A stretch of DNA of 64,000 nucleotides, taken from the NCBI GenBank assembly GCA_036823195.1, contig DAISGI010000005.1:1-64000 (forward strand). Reading direction: 5' to 3'. Made by a program: the position numbers and the translations under genes. The DNA comes from UBA4874 sp002399435 (GTDB lineage: Bacteria; Bacillota; Clostridia; Caldicoprobacterales; DTU083). Position 1 is the first letter of the stretch. Each line of letters begins with the position of its first letter. Positions 36,192 through 45,489 of the stretch are shown one piece after another. The notes under the pieces were generated by a model, which saw only the letters and a program-made list of their open reading frames with translations, did no database searches and was not told where the DNA came from.

Positions 36192-36994
36192 TCATTTCGG
36201 TTGCACCGGTGGGAAGTGCGGATCCGGTTTCCCCGGATACCCTGGCGGAGGATGTGGCCCGATGTGCCGTGGAGGGGGCATCCATATGCCACCTTCATGC
36301 GAAGACAAGAGGCGGGGTTCTTTCGACGGATCCTTCGGTTATGACCGAATGTTTTGAGAAGATCGGGAAATCTTGCGACATCATTGCACAGGCATCCACC
36401 GGCGGAATATCCCGGATGAACATCAGGCAGCGGTGTAATCCGCTGAAGGACCGGAGAGTGGAGAGCGCTTCCCTGAATGGCGGCTCCTGCAATCTCGGGG
36501 AGGAAGTGTACTGCAACTCCTTTGAGGACATACGATATTGTGCAAAGGAAGTGTATGCCCGCCGGATACTGCCGGAGTTTGAGGTGTTTGAGATTGGAAT
36601 GATTCATAATATCCTTACCGTTGCCAGGAAACTGCCATTTCAAAAGCCTCTGCTTTTCAACCTTGTTTTCGGGCATCAGGGCGGGATGCCGTCCACCATC
36701 GGGCATTTATTTGCCTTTTACTCTTTTCTTCCAAAAGATCCGGATACTTATTGGGGCGTCACACATTATGGACGCTCCGGCTGGGATTTGATTGCTGCTG
36801 CCATTGCCATGGGAGCCAACCTTGTAAGGATCGGGTTTGAAGACAGTAGATGGCTCAGTGAAGGACAGCAGGCAGAAAAGAACTACCAACTGGTAAGCCG
36901 TCTCGCCTGCCTGATCCGGGCAATGGGACTGGAACCAGCCACACCGAAGGAAGCAAGGCAGATGCTTCGGATCCATCCTTCTCACATGGGATGA
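36179..36994 (+). CDS. BKACE family protein (beta-keto acid cleavage enzyme, DUF849)
   Basis: Metal-dependent TIM-barrel enzyme of 271 residues. His38 and His40 in ICHLHAK are the zinc ligands and Glu at about 221 in RIGFEDSRW is the third. The family converts a beta-keto acid and acetyl-CoA to acetoacetate and a CoA ester. QASTGGISRM and MIHNILTV… and FGHQGGMPSTIGHL complete the barrel signatures. ATG 36179 has GGAGGG upstream inside the racemase-like gene. Coupling with a DUF1537 kinase and a racemase-like protein suggests that a sugar-derived beta-keto acid is cleaved. I know no described pathway with this trio. Confidence 0.88.
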   Translation: MRKVIISVAPVGSADPVSPDTLAEDVARCAVEGASICHLHAKTRGGVLSTDPSVMTECFEKIGKSCDIIAQASTGGISRMNIRQRCNPLKDRRVESASLNGGSCNLGEEVYCNSFEDIRYCAKEVYARRILPEFEVFEIGMIHNILTVARKLPFQKPLLFNLVFGHQGGMPSTIGHLFAFYSFLPKDPDTYWGVTHYGRSGWDLIAAAIAMGANLVRIGFEDSRWLSEGQQAEKNYQLVSRLACLIRAMGLEPATPKEARQMLRIHPSHMG

Positions 36995-37063
36995 CATCCA
37001 TCCCATCATGAGGCATGACAGAAAGGAAACGCGCAGAAAGGAAGTACAAGGAGGATTTACTTT

Positions 37064-39022
37064 ATGCTGATCGATACGAAAAGAAGTCTCTATGCAAAGG
37101 CGGCTGCGGTTCCTCAGGAAAATATCCACTGGCGGAATGGATTCTGGAAAGAACGGTTTGATCTCTGCGGGAAAGTGACCATCCCTCATATTCTGGGGCT
37201 GTTTGAAGATAAGAATGTTTTTCACACGGTGGAGAACTTTCGGATTGCCGCCGGGGAATCCAGTGGTTCTTTCCGGGGGACCCCTTATGGGGATGGAGAT
37301 TTCTATAAACTTCTGGAAGGAATGATGTATTTTGCAGCGCAAACAAACGACCGGGACATGGAAGATCAATTGAATGAATACATTGCCCTGATTGGGAGGG
37401 CGCAGCAGGAGGATGGCTATCTTTCCACAAAGCAAATCATTGGGGAACGACAGGGGAACGGGAGAAAACGGTTTGGTGATATCAACGATTTTGAAGTCTA
37501 TAATTTTGGGCATCTGTTCACAGCAGCCTGCCAGCACAAAAGAATAACCGGAAAGGATTCTTTTCTGCAGATTGCGGTCAAGGCGGCCGGATATCTGGAG
37601 AAGGAATATCAGGAAGCATCAAAAACCGGAGCAGGAATAACGGCGGTATGTCCCTCCCACTATATGGGCCTGGTGGAGTTGTATCGCACTACCGGGGACA
37701 TCCGGTATCTGGATCTTGCAAAATTGGCAGTTTCCCTGCGTGATGCGGTTCCGGATGGAACCGACGACAATCAGGACCGGTATCCTCTCCGGGAGCATAC
37801 ATCAATCGTCGGACACGCTGTGCGCTCCACCTACTTATATGCCGGGGTGGCGGACCTTTATCTGGAAACGGGGGACGAATCCCTGAAGGCGATGCTGTAT
37901 CAGGTCTGGCACAATATGGCGGAAAAAAAGCTGTATCTTACCGGTGGGTGCGGAGCCCTGTATAATGGGGTCTCTCCATACGGGGATTTTACAAAGGATC
38001 AAAAAGTTCACCAGGCATTCGGATACGAGTATCAATTGCCAAACATCACTGCCTATAATGAAACCTGCGGGGCATTGGGAAATATTCTGTGGAATTACCG
38101 GATGTTTGCCATAGAACCCAGGGCACGGTACTTTGATCTGATCGAACGCAGCATGTATAACCTGGCGCTGGCTGCGATAAGTCTGGATGGCGATCAGTAT
38201 TTCTATGAAAATATGCTTCGGAGGACGAAAAAGCTGGATTTTAAACTGATCTGGCCGCGGACCCGCTCCCATGTTCTCAAATGCTTTTGCTGTCCGGCCA
38301 ATCTGTCCCGTTTCCTTATGGAATCCATGGAATATACCTATGCCATAGGGGAGGAGGAAGTCTACCTGGGCATGTATGGGGCCAGCGAGGTGAAGATCCG
38401 GTTGAAGAATGGCTCATCCTTTACCATGATACAGGATACGGACTATCCATGGAGCGGTCGGATCCGATTCCGCTTTGCCAATGTGGAAAGCGACCGCGGA
38501 TTCCTTCTTATGATCCGTGTGCCGGGCTGGGCAGAAAGCGGATCCGTTGAGTATGATGGAACCAGCCGCAGGATTACGGAAGAGGATGGTAGTTCCTATT
38601 TGCCGCTGAAGGTTCATGACCTGAAGAACAGTCGGATTGAAGTTTGTTTCGATATGCCGGCACGTTTGACTGTTGCGCATCCCATGGTGGAAGAGGATGG
38701 AAATCAGGCTGCAGTGGAAAGAGGCCCCATTGTGTACTGCATGGAAAGCCCGGATGCGGATGTGGATACACTGGATGATATTTTAATGCCTTCCGATGCT
38801 GTGTTTCGGGAAGAGGATTATGAAATCTGCGGGCAAAGGCTGGTCGCTCTAAAAACCGAAGCAGTGGTACTTCGAAAGAAGCAGAATCGGGACGCACTGT
38901 ATCAGACGTTGCGAATCGATGGAATCGACAGGATATCCGTACGGTTGATTCCCTATTTCGCCTGGGATAATCGGGGCTTCGGGGAGATGCGTATCTGGAT
39001 GCCGCTGCTTTACCGACTCTAA
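37064..39022 (+). CDS. GH127 family glycoside hydrolase (beta-L-arabinofuranosidase type)
   Basis: Predicted cytoplasmic hydrolase of 652 residues. VPQENIHWRNGFWKER opens the family. The zinc site is visible as NETCG (Glu and Cys at about 333 and 335) and KCFCCPANLSR (Cys at about 409-410), matching the Glu-Cys-Cys-Cys site known for GH127. The alpha/alpha-barrel is followed by two beta domains. AAGGAGG precedes ATG 37064 with nine bases of spacing. Known activities in GH127 are beta-L-arabinofuranosidase and aceric-acid hydrolase from rhamnogalacturonan II, so the neighbouring acid-sugar trio makes the second worth testing. It is followed by an AraC regulator. Confidence 0.94.
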   Translation: MLIDTKRSLYAKAAAVPQENIHWRNGFWKERFDLCGKVTIPHILGLFEDKNVFHTVENFRIAAGESSGSFRGTPYGDGDFYKLLEGMMYFAAQTNDRDMEDQLNEYIALIGRAQQEDGYLSTKQIIGERQGNGRKRFGDINDFEVYNFGHLFTAACQHKRITGKDSFLQIAVKAAGYLEKEYQEASKTGAGITAVCPSHYMGLVELYRTTGDIRYLDLAKLAVSLRDAVPDGTDDNQDRYPLREHTSIVGHAVRSTYLYAGVADLYLETGDESLKAMLYQVWHNMAEKKLYLTGGCGALYNGVSPYGDFTKDQKVHQAFGYEYQLPNITAYNETCGALGNILWNYRMFAIEPRARYFDLIERSMYNLALAAISLDGDQYFYENMLRRTKKLDFKLIWPRTRSHVLKCFCCPANLSRFLMESMEYTYAIGEEEVYLGMYGASEVKIRLKNGSSFTMIQDTDYPWSGRIRFRFANVESDRGFLLMIRVPGWAESGSVEYDGTSRRITEEDGSSYLPLKVHDLKNSRIEVCFDMPARLTVAHPMVEEDGNQAAVERGPIVYCMESPDADVDTLDDILMPSDAVFREEDYEICGQRLVALKTEAVVLRKKQNRDALYQTLRIDGIDRISVRLIPYFAWDNRGFGEMRIWMPLLYRL

Positions 39023-39096
39023 GGAAGTGAGTATTGGAAGCACCTGCCTGTAACAAAGCAGCTTCGGACGGTGATTTACCGGATGGAAAGGGGGAA

Positions 39097-40317
39097 ATGG
39101 CTGTGAGCAGGTTATTGGATTCCATTCCTTGGAGTGTTCGAAATCATTTGTTTGCCCGGATTTTGGAAGGGCAGGCGGCGGATTTGAATGAAATCCGTGA
39201 AATACTGGACTTTCTGGGCATAGAGTTTGATTATCCCTGCTTTATCGTGATATTGGTACATATCGATCCGGCAGACAAGGGAACAAAAGAACGGAACCGG
39301 AGTAAAATGTTCTCCTGTGTCATAAAGGATATCCTGGATGAAGAGGCGGAGGCGGGCAGAGATTTCTATCCGGTTTTCGCGGACACCGATAATAAAACAG
39401 GCGTTGTGATCAATACAACGAAATACTGTACGGAAGGGTCCACGGCATGGAGCCGCAGCATCGCAGAGAAGACCCTGTTTCGATTAAAAAACAGACTTAC
39501 GGATCCCATTCATATTGGTGTGGGAAAGATACATGGCGGGCTGCATGGAATCCATCGTTCCTGGCAGGAGGCAGCCTATGGGATTGATTACCGGCTAACG
39601 GAGCGGGACAGTCTCGTTATTTACGGAGAACTGCAATTTGAGGGGGAATCGCATTGCCGGACCGATATGGGGAAGAAACTAAAAAACTGCATTATGGCAG
39701 GAAGGGAAGGGGAAGCGTGCTCTTTCCTGAAGAACTTTTTTGAGGAAAACTTCAAATACCGCAAACTGCCTTTTGAAACATCCAGATATCTATTTTTTGC
39801 CATCCAAAGCGACGCATTCCGATTATTGACGGAAATAAGGCAGGACTTGCCGGACATTTGCTTTCCGGATTCGTGTGAGGGATCCGAAGTAATAAAGTGC
39901 AAAACCATCAATGGACTATATGAAGCCGTTCACTGCCTGATTCTACGGTTCTGTTTCTGTATCAACAACAATCAAAAGAGTCACAATACCGTTCTTTTGG
40001 AAAGAATATATGACTATCTGAATAAGAACTATACGGACAGTAATTTATGTATCCGTAACATATCGCAATATACCGGGGTAACCCCAAATTATCTTTCCCA
40101 ATTTTTTAAAAAGCAAACCGGGGAAAGCATTATGTCCTATATGAACAAAATGCGGATCAGTAAGGCAAAAGAACTTTTAAAATATAGTCAGGGCAATTTA
40201 AAAACGATAGCAGCAACCAGTGGGTATACCAATGACGCCATTCTGATCCGTACCTTTAAAAAGCTGGAAGGGATTACCCCCGGACAATATCGCAATACCT
40301 GTATGTTTATGGAGTAA
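39097..40317 (+). CDS. AraC-family transcriptional regulator with GGDEF-like sensor region
   Basis: Regulator of 406 residues. The C-terminal AraC domain (about 300-404) includes LLERIYDYLNKNYTDSNLCI, TPNYLSQFFKKQTGESIMSY and FKKLEGITPGQYRN. The central part (about 120-200) with DPIHIGVGKIHGGLHGIHRS and WQEAAYGIDYRL resembles the GGDEF-like domain found in cytosolic AraC/CdaR regulators, so it probably senses a small ligand. No transmembrane helix is evident. ATG 39097 follows GGAAAGGGGG; an alternative TTG at 39034 has AAGGAAGTGA upstream and would add 21 residues. It closes the long unit that starts at 25582 and probably activates it or the following genes. Confidence 0.88.
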   Translation: MAVSRLLDSIPWSVRNHLFARILEGQAADLNEIREILDFLGIEFDYPCFIVILVHIDPADKGTKERNRSKMFSCVIKDILDEEAEAGRDFYPVFADTDNKTGVVINTTKYCTEGSTAWSRSIAEKTLFRLKNRLTDPIHIGVGKIHGGLHGIHRSWQEAAYGIDYRLTERDSLVIYGELQFEGESHCRTDMGKKLKNCIMAGREGEACSFLKNFFEENFKYRKLPFETSRYLFFAIQSDAFRLLTEIRQDLPDICFPDSCEGSEVIKCKTINGLYEAVHCLILRFCFCINNNQKSHNTVLLERIYDYLNKNYTDSNLCIRNISQYTGVTPNYLSQFFKKQTGESIMSYMNKMRISKAKELLKYSQGNLKTIAATSGYTNDAILIRTFKKLEGITPGQYRNTCMFME

Positions 40318-40388
40318 ACGACGGGAATCCAATAATTAATAAATAAGCAATTTCTGAAGATTGAAATTAGGAAAATCAGGTGAAATCA

Positions 40389-43300
40389 ATGTATAAAAGT
40401 TGGCAGGTTCCAGATGCGCTTCATCGTTCCTTTCCCTTTTGGGCATGGAATGGGAAACTGAACAAAGAGGAATTGATCAGACAGGTTCGATTGATGAAAG
40501 AGGCAGGCGTGGGAGGATTTTTTATTCATTCAAGGGAAGGGCTGGAGACAGAATATTTGGGCCACGAATGGATGGAATGCGTGAGGGCAGTCGTTGATGA
40601 AGCGAAAAGGCAGGGGATGTATGTATGGCTATACGATGAAGATCGTTTTCCTTCCGGTACCGCAGGCGGGAAAGTGCCTGCCTGTGGGGATGCTTTTCGA
40701 TGTAAAGGGCTTACATTACAGATACAGGAAGTCGAATCCTATCCTGATCTTTTTGATCAGGAAATCTTCGGAAAGGATTATGGGTCGGATGATCATATTG
40801 GAATCCAGGCGGTTTATGGAGCAGTTGTGGGGGATCAGGACAAAGTTTTATCCATCCGAAGACTGGCAATGAAACAACACGAGGCGTTTTTGGAAGGAGA
40901 GGTGCTTCTGGTCGTGCAGCTGGAGGTTTCTGCGTCCAGTGAATGGTTTAACTTTCAGTCTCCGCCGGATAATCTGAATCCGGAATGCGTAGAACGCTTT
41001 ATTATGGAAACTCACGAAAAATATAAAGCGGTAATAGGAGATGAATTTGGGAAAACAGTACTGGGCATTTTTACGGACGAGCCCAGTCTTCATGACCGAC
41101 ACGCGTTTTTTGGAGAAAAAAAAGGCTGGATTCCCTGGACTTATGGGTTGGGAACCTATTTTAAGGAATTAAACGGTTATGATTTTCTGGATTTTCTTCC
41201 TTATATGTATTTCAGGGGCGAATACTCCAAACGCACGAGAAGAGATTATTGGCATATGATTACCCTTCGCTTCGGTGAGACTTTTTTCAAAAGAATCGGA
41301 GACTGGTGCAAAGATAACAACATCATGTTTACAGGGCATTTTCTTCAGGAAGATAAAATTGGACTTTGTACCAGGGTGAATGGTGCGGCAATGCCTGATT
41401 ATCAATACCAACAAGTTCCGGGCATTGATATGCTATGCGAGCAGACCAATGAGTATATGACAGTAAAACAATGTACAAGTGTTGCAAATCAATTGGACAA
41501 GAAATGGGTATTGTCAGAAACCTATGGATGCACAGGTTGGGACTTTACTTTTGAGGGACAAAAGTGGATGGGAGACTGGCAGTTTGTACTTGGAGTAAAT
41601 CGAAGGTGTCAGCATCTGGCACTCTATAGTTTGCGGGGATGCAGGAAAAGGGACTATCCGCCTTCGTTTCACTACAACACGAACTGGTGGAGAGAAAACA
41701 AATGGATAGAGGACTATTTTTCAAGACTTTCCTTGCTTCTTGAGCAGGGGAAAGCGGTTCGAAATGTCCTGATCATTCATCCAGCCAGCAGAGTGTGGAG
41801 CAGACTGGGGACAAGTCCCTATGGGAATCCGGTTCGCAGAAACGAAAGGGATGTTCCGGGCTTAAATGCCTATGGCGATCAGTTGAATCAGTTGATTGAG
41901 TACCTGGAGAGAAATCATATGGATCTTGATCTTGGGGATGAACTATTGATCCGTCAATATGGCTCCACGGGCCAAGGGAAATTCCAAATCGGATCTGCTG
42001 AGTACCCTGTGGTGATTGTCCCTCCGGATATGGATTCCATGCTGGAGGATACAAAAGCTCTCTTGCGGGAGTTTGTAGCGGCTGGCGGATGCCTTGTCTA
42101 TATGGTACATTTTGTCGGTACCGATGAAGAAGCAGCTTGTGCTCCGAAAATTGTTGATTTCCTTCCGGGTTCACAGACAGTGGAAAACAGGGAAAAGCTT
42201 ATCAAGTACCTGGAGCCCTATCATCAGGTCTTTATTCAAAATGGAGAAGGCGAGGAGTGCACGGATATTTTGTACCAGTTACGTAAAGTAAAAGGTGGAT
42301 ATATCCTTTTTCTTGTCAATAACAGCCGTGTAAAGGAAGTGGATGCGAATATTCGTCTTCCATTTCATTCCGTCCCGATCGAGATGGGGTTATTTGATGG
42401 GAAAATCAAGGAAGTATCGAGTTATAAGAATGCAACCACAGGTGTGAGTTTTCACTCTCATTTTGAAAGGTCCGGGTCGGCTCTCTATTTTCTGAAAACG
42501 ATGGAAGTAAAGAAAACTTGCATCTCCGGTCCCCTTTCCTATCGCCTGGATCACGATAATGTATTGCCATTGGACATGTGTCAATATCGATTGGAGGGAG
42601 AGCCCTGGTCCGGTACTATGGAAGTATGGAAGGCGCAAAAGGAAGTCCGTCACCGGCTGGGAATGCGGCAAATAGCCCGTAATGGCCTGGAACAAAGGTA
42701 TCGTTGGATCAATTCGGCAGAGCCCCGGGAAAGGCATCGGTTGGATTTACGATTTGATTTTGATTCAGACAAAGACATGAGAAACCTCCGTCTGGCATTG
42801 GAACGTTCAAAAGAGTTCCGAATACAGCTGAATCGGATTCCGATAGAGTCAAAGAAAGAGGGCTATTTTTTGGATAGGGAATTTGAAACGATCGAAATCT
42901 CCCATATTCAAAAAGGAAAAAATCAATTGGAATTGAGCTGTGATTATCAGAATGACATGGAGCTTGAAAATATTTACCTGCTGGGGGATTTTGGCGTTTC
43001 ACCGGAGCGGAGACTGATAGAACTGCAAAACGTGTTGCCATTTGGCGACTGGACCAAGCAAGGCCTTAAACACTATTGCGGAAGTGTTTCATGGGTGTTC
43101 TATTATCAAAATAATGAAGTCGGTGCAAAAATCCATTTGAGAATTCCAGAAATAGAAGGCGTGTGTGCAATCATCAGAATGAACGATGCAGAGATCCGAT
43201 TGCTTTGCAATGGCCCGAAGGAATTATCGATTGAAGATGATCTTAAATATGGCCCAAATAAGATTGAAGTTGAGGTAATGGGAAGTCCACGGAATATGAT

Positions 43301-43484
43301 GGGGCCATTTCATCTGAAAGAAAAGCCTTACAGCACGAAAGATTCCAGCTTTAGTCCCTCTCCGTCGGAATATTCCGGCCATTATTTACTAACCCCATAT
43401 GGTATCATGGGGGATCTTCAAATAATATCAGTGAAAGTTCCGGATAAGAAGGCGATAAGAGATCGTATAGCAGAGCTTTTTTAA
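40389..43484 (+). CDS. Large GH106-like glycoside hydrolase (second copy)
   Basis: Protein of 1031 residues, homologous to 30731-33865. FPFWAWNGKLNKEELI (about 17-32), GGFFIHSREGLETEYLG, WLYDEDRFPSGTAGGKVP and IFTDEPSLHDRH correspond point by point to the first copy, followed by GHFLQEDKIG and GIDMLCEQTNEYMTVKQC. The C-terminal beta domains contain LENIYLLGDFGVSPERR and LPFGDWTKQGLKHYCGSV. No signal peptide. ATG 40389, with AGGTGA just before it, is preferred over GTG 40380. It has no neighbour within 70 bases upstream and no clear terminator after it. Retention of two paralogues in one locus suggests different linkages or sugars. Confidence 0.83.
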   Translation: MYKSWQVPDALHRSFPFWAWNGKLNKEELIRQVRLMKEAGVGGFFIHSREGLETEYLGHEWMECVRAVVDEAKRQGMYVWLYDEDRFPSGTAGGKVPACGDAFRCKGLTLQIQEVESYPDLFDQEIFGKDYGSDDHIGIQAVYGAVVGDQDKVLSIRRLAMKQHEAFLEGEVLLVVQLEVSASSEWFNFQSPPDNLNPECVERFIMETHEKYKAVIGDEFGKTVLGIFTDEPSLHDRHAFFGEKKGWIPWTYGLGTYFKELNGYDFLDFLPYMYFRGEYSKRTRRDYWHMITLRFGETFFKRIGDWCKDNNIMFTGHFLQEDKIGLCTRVNGAAMPDYQYQQVPGIDMLCEQTNEYMTVKQCTSVANQLDKKWVLSETYGCTGWDFTFEGQKWMGDWQFVLGVNRRCQHLALYSLRGCRKRDYPPSFHYNTNWWRENKWIEDYFSRLSLLLEQGKAVRNVLIIHPASRVWSRLGTSPYGNPVRRNERDVPGLNAYGDQLNQLIEYLERNHMDLDLGDELLIRQYGSTGQGKFQIGSAEYPVVIVPPDMDSMLEDTKALLREFVAAGGCLVYMVHFVGTDEEAACAPKIVDFLPGSQTVENREKLIKYLEPYHQVFIQNGEGEECTDILYQLRKVKGGYILFLVNNSRVKEVDANIRLPFHSVPIEMGLFDGKIKEVSSYKNATTGVSFHSHFERSGSALYFLKTMEVKKTCISGPLSYRLDHDNVLPLDMCQYRLEGEPWSGTMEVWKAQKEVRHRLGMRQIARNGLEQRYRWINSAEPRERHRLDLRFDFDSDKDMRNLRLALERSKEFRIQLNRIPIESKKEGYFLDREFETIEISHIQKGKNQLELSCDYQNDMELENIYLLGDFGVSPERRLIELQNVLPFGDWTKQGLKHYCGSVSWVFYYQNNEVGAKIHLRIPEIEGVCAIIRMNDAEIRLLCNGPKELSIEDDLKYGPNKIEVEVMGSPRNMMGPFHLKEKPYSTKDSSFSPSPSEYSGHYLLTPYGIMGDLQIISVKVPDKKAIRDRIAELF

Positions 43485-43515
43485 GTGGCTTTTTCATAAA
43501 AAGCAGGCCATACAC

Positions 43516-43559
43516 ATAAGAAACAGAACATATCATTTCTATTATCATCTCGTTATAAT
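43516..43559 (+). promoter_or_regulatory. Promoter of first tandem binding-protein gene
   Basis: TATAAT at 43554-43559 with a weak -35 candidate TATCAT (43531-43536). The element ATAAGAAACAGAACATATCA starts at 43516, 38 bases before the -10 box, and is exactly repeated before the second gene. Confidence 0.55.
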
Positions 43560-43606
43560 AGAGATGGTAAATTTAATATCTTTAAAAATAAGGAGGTTGG
43601 TTTTAA

Positions 43607-45262
43607 ATGCAAAGCCCAAAACTTAGGCTTTTTCTCGGTGTTCTGCTGAGCGTGGCACTTGTCATTGGATTGTTTACAGGCTGCAGCGCTGGAGGAGGGA
43701 AACAAGCGTCAGTCGATACTGACAAAGACGTGGAAGATAAGGGACCTCAGGAAACAGGCAAGGGAGAAAAAGAATCATCCTCTGAGCCGGTTAAGATCAG
43801 TTATTGGGCAGCCACCAGTCCGGATAGCGATGATGTGGATCCGGAAAATATGGAAGTTTATAAGCTGGTCGAAAAGAAAACAAATGTAGACATCCAATGG
43901 ATCCATATTCCGAAAGACAAGGAACAGGAGCAGTTCGAGCTCATGATATCCACCAACAAGTTGGCTGATGTGATCTTTTCCAAGTGGAGCAGTTACGGCC
44001 CGGATAAAGCCATGGAAAATGATCTCATCGTCCCCATTGATGATATCATATCGCAATATGCACCAAATTTAAAAAAGCTACTAAAGGGGAAACCGGATAT
44101 TACTTTGGATGAGTGTCCGGATATGTCGAGAGATCTCAAAACAGATAGCGGGCATTATTATATCTTTCCTTATGTAAAAGGATTGGAGCTGTTTGACCGT
44201 ATAACCAGTAACGGCCTTCAGATGAGAAAGGACTGGCTGGAGGATCTGGGACTGAAGGCTCCAAAAACCATTGACGATTGGTACAACACATTAAAAGCGT
44301 TTCGAGACCAGAAAAACGCTGTGATCCCTTTTGCCATGTCGCTGGAAAGGCTGGGGTTTATTACTTCGGCATGGGGATTTGATATGAAGAAATACAATGT
44401 GAAGGATAAAAAGATTTCTTATCCTCCCATTGAACCAGAATACAAAGAAGCTTTGGAGACGTTACGAAGATGGACTGATGAAGGCTTACTGGTGACTGAT
44501 CCTGAAAAATTGGATGACTTCACCAAAAAAATTGTTTCGGGTACGATCGGAGCATGGCAACATAGTCCTGGAATGTATGTGAAAGAAGGGAAGGCGACGG
44601 ACCCGAACTTTGATGTGATTGCAGTTCAAAATCCAGTTGTGAACGAGGGAGAAACTCCTCATATATTCCCAAGATGGCCTTGTGAAGGAAGAGGGGCTGC
44701 CGTCAGTGCTCAATGTCCGAAAGATAAATATGAAGCAATAGGAAGATGGATGGATTTTGCTTATGGCGAAGAAGGCTATATTTTGGACAATTTCGGTATA
44801 GAAGGAAAGCAGTATACGATAGTGGACGATAAAATCATGCCTGCCGATATAATGTATGAAGAAGAACCGGATGGGCTGACGCTGGATCAATATGGGAGGA
44901 GGCATTTCAGGCCGAAAAATGCTCCCGGGCCATATATGAATGGCGGACAACGCCATTATCTGCATCAGGATGCGCTGAACAAGGATAAAAGCTATCCATA
45001 TATGGTTCAGGCAGCGAAAGCCTGGGGAAACGGAGATCCTTCGGCAACAATGCCACTGCTGTATCTGACATCGCAGGAGGCCGAAAAGATAGATAATTAT
45101 TCCGAACTGGATACCTATGTCAGCGATATGTTAAACAAGTTTATCAGTGGAGAAGAGTCTCTGGACAATTTTGACAAGTACGTGGAGGAAGCAAAACGTA
45201 TGGGAGCAGATGAAGTTGTATCGATCTACCAGTCTGCCCTTGATCGTTACTATGCAAGATGA
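43607..45262 (+). CDS. Sugar-binding lipoprotein, tandem copy 1
   Basis: Extracellular solute-binding lipoprotein of 551 residues. Signal peptide with lipobox LFTGC (Cys26), then a Gly/Lys/Glu-rich linker (about 27-60) and an LplA-like fold: VKISYWAATSPDSD, VDIQWIHIPKDKEQEQFELM, NGLQMRKDWLEDLGLKAPKT and DKFISG-type C-terminus. AAGGAGG is about nine bases before ATG 43607. No permease genes lie directly next to it, so it may use the 25582/26577 permeases or a set outside the window. The gene is the first of a tandem pair with 45490. Confidence 0.92.
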   Translation: MQSPKLRLFLGVLLSVALVIGLFTGCSAGGGKQASVDTDKDVEDKGPQETGKGEKESSSEPVKISYWAATSPDSDDVDPENMEVYKLVEKKTNVDIQWIHIPKDKEQEQFELMISTNKLADVIFSKWSSYGPDKAMENDLIVPIDDIISQYAPNLKKLLKGKPDITLDECPDMSRDLKTDSGHYYIFPYVKGLELFDRITSNGLQMRKDWLEDLGLKAPKTIDDWYNTLKAFRDQKNAVIPFAMSLERLGFITSAWGFDMKKYNVKDKKISYPPIEPEYKEALETLRRWTDEGLLVTDPEKLDDFTKKIVSGTIGAWQHSPGMYVKEGKATDPNFDVIAVQNPVVNEGETPHIFPRWPCEGRGAAVSAQCPKDKYEAIGRWMDFAYGEEGYILDNFGIEGKQYTIVDDKIMPADIMYEEEPDGLTLDQYGRRHFRPKNAPGPYMNGGQRHYLHQDALNKDKSYPYMVQAAKAWGNGDPSATMPLLYLTSQEAEKIDNYSELDTYVSDMLNKFISGEESLDNFDKYVEEAKRMGADEVVSIYQSALDRYYAR

Positions 45263-45269
45263 TATTCTG

Positions 45270-45312
45270 TCTCCGGATGTGCTGCCTGGCTGCATCACAT
45301 CCGGAGAAGATT
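45270..45312 (+). terminator. Probable terminator after tandem copy 1
   Basis: TCTCCGGATGTG (45270-45281) pairs with CACATCCGGAGA (45296-45307), 12 base pairs and a 14-base loop, followed by AGATTTTT. The T run starts two bases after the stem, so termination may be partial. Confidence 0.6.
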
Positions 45313-45398
45313 TTTACAGAATACGGAGACAGGGCTGCTCTATTTATTGAAAAATCAGAACGTTTTTAATAAGCTGTTCATAGAAACAAACCATATAT

Positions 45399-45442
45399 AT
45401 AAGAAACAGAACATATCATTTCTACTTTAATCCCGTTATAAT
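45399..45442 (+). promoter_or_regulatory. Promoter of second tandem binding-protein gene
   Basis: TATAAT at 45437-45442, TATCAT (45414-45419) as a weak -35 candidate, and the same ATAAGAAACAGAACATATCA element from 45399. The layout is conserved from the first copy. Confidence 0.55.
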
Positions 45443-45489
45443 AGAAATAGCAAATTTAATATTTTTAAAAATAAGGAGGTTAGTTTTAA

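Noticed and set aside
43488..43504. GCTTTTT-CAT-AAAAAGC hairpin after the second large hydrolase as terminator
   Set aside because: The stem is AT-rich with no following T run on the + strand; too weak to call.
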